Source: Diploptera punctata
Lineage: Eukaryota; Arthropoda; Insecta; Blattodea; Blaberidae
Assembly (NCBI GenBank): GCA_030220185.1
Contig: JASPKZ010001240.1
Location: 1 to 64,000, forward strand
Direction of reading: 5' to 3'
Length of the DNA: 64,000 bases
Both the position numbers and the translations under genes were made by a program. The notes under the pieces were generated by a model, which was not told the origin of the DNA, did no database searches, and saw only the letters and a list, made by a program, of their open reading frames with translations. Shown piece by piece: positions 55,201 through 63,504 of this stretch (its first letter is position 1; each line of letters opens with the position of its first letter).

Positions 55201-56817
55201 CGTAGTCAGAAGCTCTAACCACAAGACTATCAAGCTAACATACAGCTTTTTGCAATAATAGTACCTCTATACTTAAATACACTTTTATAAAGGTGTGTGT
55301 GTTATGTATTAAATGCAAGAAAGTTTTCTTAAAATAATATTATGAAGCATTTAAACTACATTCAGGTTAACTCTTGTCTACAGCAATTATTGTAGAACAT
55401 ATTCTTTTGTGAATCAATGTTCAATTTTAAAATATTGTTAGGCCTAATCGAGAATGAGTGTAACGAAACGCATTTTATGATGCCTTTATTTTCCTACCCA
55501 GAGCTTTATTAATATTATTTATGCCCTGTGCATCCATCAAACTGTGCATTTTGGGTTAAATTTAAGGAAACTTTCAGCAATATCATACGAAAACAATCAG
55601 TTGATCTTCAAGTCAGACATTTTCTCTAGTTATACAATCCTTAAACAAGGCTGGAGGCATGTATAACGATTCCCATGTAAAGTTGTACACTTCTTCTACA
55701 CTGAACAGCTAATACAGTGTTTATTAGTAAGAATTTTCAACTGAGATCTGTATAAACCTTGTATAAAAGTTATATATGGATTATTTATAAGAGGGACAGA
55801 GTAGAAGTTATAAGGGCGTAAATTGTGAGAACAAAATACACAGAACATTATATTCATTACTTTATAATAATATATTGTGAGTATTGGCTTGATTTTCACA
55901 CAACACGAAATTGAACAAACTTTCCCTTTAGTATTTTACAATAAAATACATAATATGCGGCTGCAATAAGTTAATTTTTCTTATGTAACATTAATGACAA
56001 ATGTTTATTTACAATGTCTCTTAAATTATGCAATAACTCGTCATGGAATTAAGTAAAATATATTATAAAGTAGTGCATGAATATACGTTAGTAGATTTTT
56101 CGACAAAACCTCACATTTGCTTATTGCTATAGCTTAAGACATTGTTTTTTGTTTTTTTTTAGCTAGAGGAAATCCTACTTACAAATCAGTATACTTTATC
56201 AATCTGATCAGAAAAGAGAGAAAACCCATGAAAAACAAAGGAAAGGAAAACAGAATTGCATATTAGGGCCTACCTACTTATTATTCAAAATTATTAATTT
56301 ATACATTGTATTACTAAAAATAATAATAGCTTCTACATCAGATGTTTCTGCATCATTATGGAATCATATAATGCTCTTTTTTTTGTCGATGGGAAACCCA
56401 ATGTTATTTACTTCATAATAAGAATTGCCATTGGCTATACAGTATGTTACGTAACAGTGCGACCTGCAGTCACGAATCATCCAATCAAACAATTTAAAAG
56501 GTAAGTGAAGAACATTTTTATCCCGCCATTTAATTTGCAAAATTTATCATAGAATTTAGATAGAAACAAATCTTATTACACGCTTTATATTAACTTGACC
56601 TGTATCTATCTATCTATCTATCTATCTATGTAACTGAATCTTTCAACGCGTTTTTCACCCACTTAAAATAATTGGATCGACTTGAAATTTTGTATACTTG
56701 TAAAGGACCCGTGACAATACAATAATTTCATATTTATTTTATAGTTGCGCTTACTATGTCTATAATCTATGAGCGTTGACTATGTTAAAATGATTTTTGT
56801 TTGCAGATACACCGTGA
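39038..56817 (+). CDS. Peptide gene 3, three-exon eight-cysteine secreted peptide
   Basis: Proposed coding exons are 39038-39044, 49420-49614 and 56807-56817, in frame for 70 codons plus stop. Same design as genes 1 and 2: M-A-D junction, signal peptide and eight cysteines in exon 2, short tail (D-T-P, TGA) in exon 3. The introns are 10.4 and 7.2 kb, the longest total of the three. They hold an unclassified 2.57-kb element, Helitron-like repeats, a tRNA-bearing insertion and a pogo/Tigger remnant. The 3' UTR ends where a LINE tail begins. Function is unknown. Confidence 0.55.
39105..39347 (-). pseudogene. LINE-A fragment, split part 1
   Basis: Reverse-strand LINE-A 3' end (CGCGGACATAAGCTCTCC). 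It is broken at GCAGTCTAC and resumes at 39964 after an inserted 598-bp sequence. Confidence 0.6.
39348..39963. mobile_element. 598-bp insertion with 9-bp target duplication
   Basis: GCAGTCTAC occurs at 39348-39356 and 39955-39963. The uninterrupted LINE-A copies read ATCGCAGTCTA.GA, so 39357-39954 is an insertion with a clean 9-bp duplication. Its content (CTTGGTGGAAAAGCCCTACG; GCATTTGCCCCGGTGTGATTT; a GCGTGGC...GCCACGC hairpin) matches 41870-42560 in the larger element. No open frame; no clear terminal inverted repeats. Confidence 0.7.
39964..40035 (-). pseudogene. LINE-A fragment, split part 2
   Basis: GAGACTTAACTGTTATTATATC continues the interrupted LINE-A copy. Confidence 0.55.
40036..40352. 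other. Unassigned intron 1 sequence of gene 3
   Basis: AT-rich, nothing recognised. Confidence 0.35.
40353..40760 (-). pseudogene. RTE-like LINE 3' fragment
   Basis: The (ATC)n tail at 40358-40376 is the 3' end. The reverse-strand open segment 40742-40410 has PTILYGCETWAPVKR, FLRQVKGCTRLDRIRNEDI and RDVGRPRRRW. 5'-truncated. Confidence 0.7.
40761..41757. other. Unassigned intron 1 sequence of gene 3
   Basis: An 87-codon open frame (41227-41490, +) has two similar segments (KMSPQHGKRITSPK and KCRHNVGHNEDL) from a short internal duplication. I do not recognise it and do not call it a gene. Confidence 0.3.
41758..44323. mobile_element. Unclassified 2.57-kb element with inverted Penelope-type ends
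   Basis: Inverted arms of about 110 bp (41758-41868 and 44215-44323) share AAAATTGGTACCTGATAGAT, CTGTCGTCCTCA and TTCCAATATGGAG. Each holds a hammerhead-like motif (41831-41861 minus; 44220-44250 plus). Inside are repeated structured blocks: GCGTGGC/GCCACGC hairpins, a twofold GGTGG...CCACC block (42729-42790; 42993-43070), and a twofold GGCGAATAGC block (43165; 43358). A minus-strand coding-like part follows (43431-44233). It is not a known family to me. Confidence 0.5.
43431..44233 (-). other. Unrecognised coding-like segments
   Basis: Minus-strand open segments: 44148-43909 (Lys/Ala/Pro-rich, with KKSKKKFNVPSSAVLVELAP and PKKTKKKTKA), 44233-43922 in another frame, and 43724-43431 (with INYIRKRDQVLSTMSWDNG and a Pro-rich end). 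They are separated by stops. The basic, Pro/Ala-rich text could be a decayed nucleic-acid-binding ORF of the surrounding element. No catalytic motif is visible. Confidence 0.3.
44510..45020 (+). mobile_element. Non-autonomous Helitron-like repeat
   Basis: Starts with GAGAGCCTGTCTATCCTTTA, has GATTCCCGGGCAATGCC, and ends GCACGCCGGGTATTAGGTAGT. Same family as 21069-21745. Confidence 0.5.
45021..45524. other. Unassigned intron 1 sequence of gene 3
   Basis: Nothing recognised. Confidence 0.35.
45525..45590. repeat. (CA)n(TA)n compound microsatellite
   Basis: About 19 CA units followed by about 11 TA units. Confidence 0.9.
45591..46395 (-). mobile_element. Non-autonomous Helitron-like repeat
   Basis: On the minus strand it starts TCTAATATATAAAAATG and ends GCACGCCGGGTATTAGCT: a TC start and a hairpin plus TTAGC-type end as expected for Helitron-like ends. 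It is closely related to 25985-26935. Confidence 0.55.
47034..47108 (-). tRNA. tRNA-like sequence, copy 1
   Basis: About 75 nt: GGTAGCTCAGTTGGTAGAGC D arm, TTGGC/GCCAA anticodon stem with loop CCGGAAA, and T arm CGGGTTCGAGTCCCG. The acceptor is GCCTCGG against TCTAGGC, with one mismatch and one wobble. The loop would give anticodon GGA (Ser), but position 33 is C, not U, and the long serine arm is absent, so a working tRNA is unlikely. Confidence 0.45.
47335..47409 (-). tRNA. tRNA-like sequence, copy 2
   Basis: Identical-looking repeat of copy 1 in the second 299-bp unit. Confidence 0.45.
47675..47748 (+). tRNA. tRNA-like sequence, copy 3 (inverted)
   Basis: Inverse of copies 1 and 2, with a one-base loss in the T arm (GGGTCCGGGTT). 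Confidence 0.4.
47852..48329. other. Unassigned intron 1 sequence of gene 3
   Basis: A short TG/CG-rich run at 48174-48200; nothing else recognised. Confidence 0.35.
48330..48655 (+). repeat. tRNA-derived SINE family 2, complete
   Basis: The head GCCGAGCGGTTAAGG and B-box-like GGTTCGAGTCTCC resemble a serine or leucine tRNA. The body has GCTATAACGGCTGGGG and the tail CACATGTGGATGTGAAGG. Confidence 0.7.
48845..49160 (-). repeat. tRNA-derived SINE family 2, inverted
   Basis: Reverse copy ending with the head at 49085-49158 (CTTAACCACTCGGCTATGGCG). Confidence 0.7.
49165..49212. repeat. (TA)n microsatellite
   Basis: About 21 TA units next to the SINE head. Confidence 0.9.
49420..49614 (+). CDS. 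Gene 3 exon 2: signal peptide and eight-cysteine domain
   Basis: The acceptor GCTTTACAG precedes AT-ATG and the donor GTAAGT follows at 49615. Signal peptide MKVLIILVLCLMNTFA, then about 48 residues. The cysteine pattern is C-x3-C-x6-C-x4-C-x10-C-x6-CC-x2-C. DRRSDCLDKCK closely follows gene 1's DKRSECLERCK; the GY, Y.CCPTC end and phases are shared. Spacing varies between Cys 2 and 3 (4, 5 or 6 residues across the family), while the rest is fixed. Confidence 0.72.
49615..49889. other. Unassigned start of intron 2 of gene 3
   Basis: Nothing recognised. Confidence 0.3.
50048..50310 (-). repeat. SINE family 4, nested in the pogo/Tigger remnant
   Basis: Reverse copy with AAGTAAAGTAGTCCCACTAC, GGCACTTGATGACAGCCCTG and a clipped tRNA-like head. 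Confidence 0.65.
50550..50646. repeat. Perfect-looking 40-bp inverted repeat
   Basis: TGATGATCTTGCAGAAGATT and GGGCTGTTGGCCGTGG are mirrored exactly around a short centre (about 50590-50606). Confidence 0.8.
51166..51579. other. Unassigned intron 2 sequence of gene 3
   Basis: Nothing recognised. Confidence 0.3.
51580..51960 (+). pseudogene. Internally deleted transposase-like sequence
   Basis: An N-terminal-like piece (FAKYADIMLLYGEAWCNRRA) runs straight into a C-terminal-like piece (QQWIGRGGPIAWPARSPDLT, then PLDHYQWRHMKS). In widespread arthropod mariner-like relatives these are far apart, so the catalytic middle is deleted. The frame is broken by stops. Confidence 0.5.
52117..52156 (-). 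ncRNA. Hammerhead-like motif, left arm
   Basis: CUGAAGA, an extra U, stem strands GGAAGUA and UACUUUU, GAAA, CAGG, U-A. Matches the right arm except for one base in the third stem. Confidence 0.45.
52298..52337 (+). ncRNA. Hammerhead-like motif, right arm
   Basis: CUGAAGA (52298-52304), an extra U, stem strands GGAAGUA and UACUUUU (7 pairs, two of them G-U), GAAA (52326-52329), self-complementary CCGG (52330-52333), then U-A. Stem I is weak (about 3 pairs). Confidence 0.45.
52399..52811. other. Unassigned intron 2 sequence of gene 3
   Basis: Nothing recognised. Confidence 0.35.
52812..53125 (+). repeat. SINE family 1 (tail type B)
   Basis: Near-complete; includes CACCATCATCATCATCATCC before CCGGCGTGGAAAGC. 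Confidence 0.7.
53126..53539. other. Unassigned intron 2 sequence of gene 3
   Basis: Nothing recognised. Confidence 0.35.
53540..53680 (+). repeat. SINE family 1 fragment
   Basis: GATTCCCGGTCGGGACGAG and the following T-rich body of family 1, without the head start or tail. Confidence 0.5.
53681..54084. other. Unassigned intron 2 sequence of gene 3
   Basis: Nothing recognised. Confidence 0.35.
54085..54345 (-). repeat. SINE-like family 6 fragment
   Basis: Shares CCAAGTTAATTTAGTTACGC, TGAGACATCTAGCAG and GTTCTTTTACTAGTCTGAGA with 27160-27565. Confidence 0.5.
54346..55149. other. Unassigned intron 2 sequence of gene 3
   Basis: No repeat or coding match recognised. Confidence 0.35.
55150..55250 (-). 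repeat. SINE family 3 head fragment
   Basis: TTTGACCGGGAAAAGAACC, CTCACGCATCGTAGTCAGAAG and CTCTAACCACAAGACTA match the inverted tRNA-like head of family 3. Confidence 0.45.
55251..56572. other. Unassigned intron 2 sequence of gene 3
   Basis: The longest stretch (about 1.3 kb) without a recognised repeat. Only short open frames. Confidence 0.4.
56573..56750 (-). repeat. Single 165-bp unit of the tRNA-Tyr composite
   Basis: Begins TTACACGCTTTATATTAACT, has a (TATC)n run, and ends near GACAATACAATAATTTCATA. No tRNA or palindrome attached. It ends about 60 bases before exon 3 of gene 3. Confidence 0.6.
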
Positions 56818-56975
56818 AACAGGAATATATGACCCCAAATGTAAGAATAAGATTCTATCTATCTTCGGGTTTTTACAGCTGCTGCCGTCTTCCCGTGCCA
56901 AACCTCCAAAGCCTACGGTCTTGGGCATCTTCGATAAGAATAAGATTAATAAATAAAATATAATCATCATCATCA
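56807..56975 (+). CDS. Gene 3 terminal exon (last codons plus 3' UTR)
   Basis: The acceptor TTTGTTTGCAG ends at 56806. In phase 1 it adds D-T-P and a stop (TGA, 56815-56817). AATAAA from 56948 is a likely polyadenylation signal, just before the (ATC)n LINE tail at 56963. Only 56807-56817 codes. Confidence 0.42.
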
Positions 56976-56995
56976 TCATCATCTTCATTCATGGA

Positions 56996-57535
56996 CTAGG
57001 TCTGTTGACCCGTTCCGACTTCAGCCCATCTCTTTCTAGGTCTGCCCACATCTCGGGTGCCTTTAGGTTTGTATTTTGTTATTTGTTTTGGATATCTATC
57101 TTCATTCATTCTGTCTATGTGTTGCTTCCATTTTTGTCTATATGTATCCATTTTATCAGTTATTGCAAATATTTCAAGTTCCTGTCTTATTTCTGTGTTC
57201 TTGATTCTGTCTTCCTTAGTGCACCCTTTAACAGATCTCAAAAATTTCATTTCTGCCGCCGTTATCCTACTTAGGTCTTGTTTTTTATGTATCCAGGCTT
57301 CTGAACCATAGAGCAGCACCGGTACTGCCAACATTTTATAAAATTTCAGTTGGGTCTCTCTTCTTGTTTTGTTATTTAGTGTTCGTTTTATCGTACCACA
57401 TATTCCCTGGAATTTTGCTATTTTATTATTTATATCATTATCATAATTAAATGAAATGTCACATCCTAGATAATTGAGATGGTTCACCTGTTCTATGATT
57501 TTGTTTCCTATTACAATTTTCGATCTGATTTGATT
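56996..57535 (-). pseudogene. LINE C-terminal domain
   Basis: Open segment 57487-56996: LNYLGCDISFNYDNDINNK, VPVLLYGSEAWIHKK, FLRSVKGCTKEDRIKN, WKQHIDRMNEDRYP and TRDVGRPRKRW. A frame shift near 57535 separates it from the reverse transcriptase. Confidence 0.75.
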
Positions 57536-58590
57536 TTTCCTTGGAATGCCATTACCTTAGTTTTTTCTATGGATATTTTGAGATTATATTGTTCACATAT
57601 ATTATGTAGTTTAAAAATATTCCTCTGAAGTTCGTCTTCTGTATTTGCTATTATTACCTGGTCATCAGCGTATAATAATGTTTTCAAGTAGTGTGTTTTA
57701 TCTAATTTTATTCCTTTATTTGTTTCTTCGTTCCATTTTTTTATTATATCATTGATGTATAGGTTAAATAAAACTGGAGAGATACTGCATCCTTGTTTAA
57801 CTCCTTGATTAGTATGAATTTTATTTTTACTTACTTCATTTCTAGTTTTTATAACAAAATTTGTGTTCCAGTACAAACTCTTTATAGCTGCTATTAAGTG
57901 TTTCGGAATTCCTTTTCTTTTAAAATTGTCCAGAGTTTTCCTCTGTCTACTTTATCAAATGCCTTGACAAAATCAATAAAAGCTATGTGTGTTTCCATGT
58001 TATATTCTCTTCTTTTGTTTATAAATTCTTTTATCGTAAATATATTATCCATACATGAACGCCCTGGTCTGAATCCACTTTGTTCTTCTGTTAACATTAC
58101 CTCTGTTATTTGTTTTAATCTAAATGTTAAGATTCTTGAGTATATTTTATAGCCTGTAGTTAAAATGCTTATTCCTCTGTAGTTGTTGCAGTCTTTACGT
58201 TCTCCTTTCTTAAAAATAGATTGTACTATTGCTGTTGTCCAGGTTTCTGGTATTGTTGCTTGTTTCCAACATAAATTTAAAAAATGTAATAATCTCAGTT
58301 TTAAAAAAAATCCTCCATATTTTATTAATTCCATATTAATTCCGTCTATTCCAGCTGCCTTTCTGTTCTTTGTTGTTTTCAGTACTTCTTCTAATTCTTC
58401 CATTGTTATCATATCTATTCCTATCTCACACTCATATATGTTATCTTTAGTTATTTTATTTTCATTATACCACAGTTTTTTATAATGTTCTTCCCATTGT
58501 TTCTCCTCAATTGCATTGATCTGTATTGTATCTTTTTCTTGTTTATTTAGATGTTTCATTACTTTATAGGCTATTTTTTGCTGCCATGTA
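57511..58590 (-). pseudogene. LINE reverse transcriptase domain
   Basis: Open segments 58559-57894 and 57876-57511. Motifs in order: KAAGIDGINMELIKYGG, WTTAIVQSIFKKGERKDCNN, YRGISIL, EQSGFRPGRSC, AFIDFVKAFDKVDR, HTNQGVKQGCSISPVLFNLY and the catalytic LLYADDQVIIANTEDEL. A frame shift near 57915 separates the two halves. Confidence 0.8.
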
Positions 58591-58599
58591 TATCGTATT

Positions 58600-59740
58600 C
58601 TAGTCTGCTTATATATCTATCCCAACTGACTTTGTGTGCTTTTTTAATTTCTCTTTTGGCTATTGCACTTTTATGTTTGTAATCAGCTCTTAATTCTGGT
58701 GTTCTATTCTGTAAATATTTGTGATAAGCCTCTTTTTATCTTTTATTATCCTCTCTAATTCTTCATTCCATATTCTTAAACCCTTCTTGTTATATATTTT
58801 ATATTTTGTTCCTAATGCCTCATATGCTGCTTTATCAATGCTTTCTTTTATATTATCCCATTCTCGGTTTATTTCTTCGGAAGTAGGTTTTAATATTAAT
58901 TGTTCATTTAGCCTATTCTGATACAGATTTTGTATACTTTTATCTTGTAATAAATGTACTTTGAATGTGGTCTCTTTATTTCTATATTTGTTTTTAGTTT
59001 TCTTCCATCTCGCTAATATATTTATTTTTGAGATTACTAAATAGTGATCTGAATAGATGTCACTTCCTCTAAATACTCTCGTATCTGTTAATAATGATGA
59101 TGCTTTCTTATTGATTAACACATAATCTATCAGTGAACGAAAACCTCGTGCTGACCATGTGTATTTGTGAATATCTTTTTTCTTATAAAATGTATTTGTT
59201 ATTTTAAAATCATTAAAAATTGCAAATTGTTTTAATTCTTGTCCATTTTTATTTATAACATTTTCTCCATGGATCCCAATTACATTTGCCACTGGTTGAT
59301 TCCCCACTCTAGCATTAAAGTCTCCTAATAATATTATTATGTCGTTCTTGTTTATCTTATTTATTTCCTTTTGTAGAGTAGTATAAAATGTTTTTGTTTC
59401 TTCATCTCTCCCTTCCTCCGGTGCATATATTGCTATAATTGTCATATGTCCTCTATTATGCTTAAATCGCATTGTCATTATTCTTTCGTTAATACAATTA
59501 TACGTGTCTATTTTGGATCCCCATTTCTTATCCACAAATATCGCCACTCCTGCTTTCGCTCTTTCTTTCTGACTTACTCCACTGTAAAACATCATCATAT
59601 CATTTATCATTTGTGATCCTTTCAATTTTTTCTTTGTTTCTGAGGCAGCTAATATATTTATACTTTTATTTTTCATTTCTTTTGTTAGTTCAAATTCTTT
59701 GCTTCCCAAGCCTCTGACATTCCAAGTCGCTATTTTAAGC
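58600..59740 (-). pseudogene. LINE apurinic-type endonuclease domain
   Basis: Readable from KIATWNVRGLGSKEF (59740) through open segment 59709-58690. Motifs: AASETKKK (catalytic Glu region), IYAPEEGRDEE, IILLGDFNARVG, YTWSARGFRSLIDYVLI and SDHYLV, which are the endonuclease fold blocks in order. Frame shifts occur near 58735 and 58600. Confidence 0.75.
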
Positions 59741-60115
59741 TGGTCATGTATTCCAAAACTCTTTTTATACTTTTTCTTGCTGTGGTCGTCATAAGGTTTA
59801 TCAATCCGGCTTTTCTTCTGCTGAAGTTTATGAGTAAGTTATTTTTTACTAGTAGAGGTTACCAGCCTCTAGCCAAACCCCTCTTCCTGGAGGGCAGGGA
59901 ACTGGAATTTCGGAGTGTTCGTCTCCTAGAGAAGTTGCCTTCACTACGGCTTTGGGGACTTCTCTTCTCCCCACGTAACCCTGTGGACGGGGCCCTACCC
60001 AGGTACTACCCACTGGGCGAGTGGGACCTGGAGCTCACAAAAGGGCAGGGGCGCCTACTCCCTGGAGTGGACCTCTATCAAGGGTTCCACTCTGTTACCC
60101 TAAATAAAATATAAT

Positions 60116-60649
60116 AATAATACTAATTAAATGTAATGTAAATTAGATAAAGTATATCAGAATGAATTGGAATATAGAATAAATAAAACAATGATCTTAT
60201 TTTGGGGAAATTTCCAGCGTCAAGTCCCACGGTAAGATGAAGGGAACCTTTTATGCGAAAGGGGTCATAATCATAAATATGTACCCTTCAATGGGAGTAG
60301 AAATTCTGAAGCTGGGTTTCTTTCAAAAACATCACGTACAGAGTAGTCCAAACTTGTGGTAAACAAACTCTACTCTTGGGAAGACACGAAAAGTAAGTGG
60401 CATTTTAATAAAAATTAACGCATCTATAAACACGTGTTAGGGATGTATAACCATATAAGGAAATAAAAGGTCCGGACTTCGATACAAAATTCATGAGGAT
60501 TGACCAAACACTTAACTCTAATATATCGTAGGGATCGGATCGTCACTCGAGAACAATATCTAGAATTACTAAAATTCTTTCAAATATAATATTTGTACAA
60601 CCTGAACTCCTCGTAAGTTGGGTATCGAACGTTCCGCAATAAATAAAAT
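60116..60649. other. Unassigned sequence
   Basis: Nothing recognised. Confidence 0.35.
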
Positions 60650-61200
60650 CATCATCCAGGGATTAAGCCTGTTGGCTCGTTCCTGTTTTATGAAAGCTAG
60701 AATTGTTAAAATTGTTCAGACCATCTTCTGTGTGGGCGCCCAACATGCCTCCTTCCGCGCGGTTTATAATTCAGCAATAATTTTGGAAATCTTTCTTCTG
60801 GCATTCTATTAATATGTTCTTTCCAGTCGTTCCTATATTTAATTTATTCGGTCTGTAAGTTTGAAAATATTTAGTTCCTTTCTTACATCTTCATTCCTTT
60901 CCTTATCCAGCAGAGTATATCCTGCTATATTTCTTAAAAATCTCATCTCAGCTGCTTCCAATCTTTGTTCTTGTCTTTTAGTGATCGTCCAACATTCTGA
61001 TCCATACACCAATACAGGAACAGCCATTACTTTATAAAATTTAATTTTTGTTTCTTTTCTTGTGTTTAAAGGGTTCTTTTAATAGTGCCACATATTAGAT
61101 TAAATTTATTTATTTTGTCATTAATATCTTCAGTTTTAACATATGATAAATTGAAACCTAGATATTTAAAACTGTTCACCTGCTCTAAATTTATAAATAA
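60650..61200 (-). pseudogene. RTE-like LINE fragment
   Basis: Open segment 61027-60839 has PVLVYGSECWTITKRQEQRL, then AAEMRFLRNIAGYTLLDKER. Upstream reads LNSFKYLGFNLSYVKTE-like text to about 61200. The 3' end is near 60650 (CATCATCCAGGGATTAAGCC). Confidence 0.65.
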
Positions 61201-61244
61201 AGTTAGACGATTAATTATGTGTACTTGAGTGCAGGTTTAAATAA

Positions 61245-61440
61245 ATCATAATCATCTTCAAGGTAGGCCGTCGGCCTGTTCCGCTCTCAGAATTCATCTT
61301 CCCATCGTATTCTAGGACGACCCACATCTCTATAGCCTTGAGGTTGGTACAACAGTGTTTGTTTTGTTAGCCTAGAAGAGTCAATTCTTAAAATATGTTC
61401 ATGCAATTTTTGTTCATTAGAAATGTATTTATTTCATGAA
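61245..61440 (-). pseudogene. RTE-like LINE 3' fragment
   Basis: The reverse strand reads GYRDVGRPRIRWEDEF near 61300-61345. Starts with CATCTTCAAGGTAGGCC. Confidence 0.5.
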
Positions 61441-61724
61441 TTGTAGTCTGCTGCCACGCAACTCTCCTCCGAACCCTGAATAGATAAGAATCTCACTGCT
61501 CCATCCTAAAAGAACCGACTGGGCAGACCGAACAACTATTACGACAAATAGTAACCCCAAGTGACTATCTACTACCCCAAAGGATCTATAGTTATATTCT
61601 AAGAAATATAGGCCTACATATCTACATTTGTGGATATTTTTATAAAAGTTTACTGATTTAGTTTTTAATAAAATTATTAAAATAAAGAGTTTTTTTTAAT
61701 TTTACAAAACATTTGTATCGCGAG
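61441..61724. other. Unassigned sequence
   Basis: Nothing recognised. Confidence 0.3.
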
Positions 61725-61915
61725 GCATTTGAATAGCTATAATAATTAGCGAGTCCAGGTTGAGAAGACCAGCTATAACGGCTGGGGAACCGATACGCTG
61801 ACCACATGTCACCCCTACACTGGCTAGATGGTCGTCTACCTCTGATTAACACATGTGGATGTGAGTGCAGCAGCCGCCTGGTAGCCAAGTGCCTTCTAGG
61901 CCTGTCGCGCTTGGA
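61725..61915 (+). repeat. SINE family 2, 5'-truncated
   Basis: CCAGCTATAACGGCTGGGG, then CACATGTGGATGTGAGTG and CTGTCGCGCTTGGA. Confidence 0.65.
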
Positions 61916-62024
61916 GTTATATTCTACAAACCTCTTAATTCACCAAAAAAAATATTCACCTGACAACAATGAATAAAATGAAAACATATAATAAACTCAC
62001 AAAAATTGAAAGAAATCAAGATAT

Positions 62025-62460
62025 ATGACAAGGTTGTGGATTATCCCCATTTATTTTCATAACAAAGTGGACCCATATATCAAAGATGAGTTGTGTTGCT
62101 TGAATGATGGCTACGAACCGACCGAAACAAATTCAGGGGAGGAAAATCCCTCGGTGAGATTAGGAGTTCGTCGGTCCAATGGGGTTGGTCCAAAAGTTCG
62201 CCGCCAGACTCAATCTTGGTCTGATTGCTCCCATCAAAAGCCGCCCTTGGAGGCCAAGTAGAGTTGGACGATAGTCGAAGGGTTCGACAGTTCCAGCTGA
62301 CAAGGAGATCCGAGGAGCCTCATTTGACAAGACGAGACATCGGGTTGGAAGAGCAGTGCCCGACTTTATGTACCCATACTCATTGTCCCCTGGCCCGTCG
62401 AGTTTACACTCAGTTTGGCAGGTGGAATCAACGAGCAGGGCCTGTCTCATCCGGCTGCTT
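62025..62460. other. GC-richer unassigned segment with open frames
   Basis: Open frames of 78 (62025-62261, +), 96 (62450-62160, -) and 123 (62225-62596, +) codons overlap. None shows a motif I recognise. The GC content stands out from the surroundings, so it may be a host exon or a fragment of an unlisted retroelement. Confidence 0.25.
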
Positions 62461-62461
62461 T

Positions 62462-62757
62462 ACTAACTTACTCACTGACACGATCGAACCCATAGGTTTA
62501 AGGCTGCGCGGACACAAGCTCTCCATACATCCCTATCCTGAGCTAATGCTTTCCAATCATTCCCTGTATAATCTACTTCCCTCAAATCATACTTAATGTT
62601 ATTCTCCCACCTCATTCCTGGTCTATCAACTGGGCGTTTTCCCTCCGGTTTTCCTACAAGAAGCTTTCATACACCTCTTTTATTCCCCATTCGTGCCACA
62701 TGTCCTGCCCGTCGCAGTCTACGAGACTTAACTGTTCTTATTATATCTGGCTTCCGG
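62462..62757 (-). pseudogene. LINE-A 3' end
   Basis: CTCACTGACACGATCGAACC, GCGCGGACACAAGCTCTCC and CAGTCTACGAGACTTAACTG: the inverted LINE-A end. Confidence 0.65.
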
Positions 62758-63067
62758 TTGCTTTAGGGACTTAAATGCCGTCTTCGTCCCATAGATATTT
62801 ATAACTTATGATGATCCAGCTGCCGTTCGTAACGAGCCGCAGATTTGGATGCAGAGATTTGGTCATTGAGTGTTGACATGCCTGTTTTCAGTTTTACATT
62901 AGACCCGGTAGCCGGTGATCTTTAAATACAACCCTCCTCTTCCATCCTTGAAATATATACGTGTTATAATTACCAAAGAGTGAGTTGTTTACTGTGTTTT
63001 TTATCAGAGAGAGATAAATGATACAGTTGGATACAGGTGTAAAATTGTACATGGGTCTAATAAGTCC
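62758..63067. other. Unassigned sequence
   Basis: Nothing recognised. Confidence 0.3.
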
Positions 63068-63420
63068 ACCGTTGTGGTCTTGTCACTCAGCGGTCCCGAG
63101 TTCGAGTCTCGGTAGGGACAAGTTTCCTAGGTGAGATTTTTTAGTTTTTTTTTCCCTCAGCTGCAAGACAAAAGTCAAGAAATTTTCAGGCCCAAACGGT
63201 CGCCGAACATCATATGGCTATCATAATCATCATCATTGATATTCGCCTTAGATCAAGTTTAGGATTAAGGACTCTCTCCTGGCGTACCATTATCACCCAT
63301 CATATCATCGGGGCAGTTAACCACGCCTTCCATGAGCTCCAACCTCTGAAGTGGTTTACAATTACGTCAATGCCAGGAGAGAACACCAGAAATGTCAAAA
63401 TGACAACTTGAAGCATTGAA
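63068..63420 (+). repeat. SINE family 1 (tail type A)
   Basis: Head with GGTCCCGAGTTCGAGTCTC, CAGGCCCAAACGGTCGCC, and the type A tail (CATCATATCATCGGGGCAG). Confidence 0.65.
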
Positions 63421-63504
63421 TAGTAAAATACTTGGTATAAAAAATGATCGGGTGGATGATTAAAGAAAATGCTGGATGCATGGATGGATAAGAGACAATA
63501 GTAA

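Larger units (their letters stand above)
56963..60115 (-). mobile_element. Near full-length RTE-like LINE
   Basis: Minus-strand element with a 3' (GAT)n tail at 56963-56985. It holds one interrupted ORF, endonuclease then reverse transcriptase then C-terminal domain, and a C/G-richer 5' region (59746-60115, e.g. GGGCGAGTGGGACCTGGAGC). No target duplication was identified. The GRPRKRW end and the overall size (about 3.1 kb) fit the RTE group. Confidence 0.75.

Noticed and set aside
59746..60114. 122-codon + strand open frame
   Set aside because: It lies in the 5' region of the minus-strand LINE and shows no domain; the GC-rich leader gives chance open frames.
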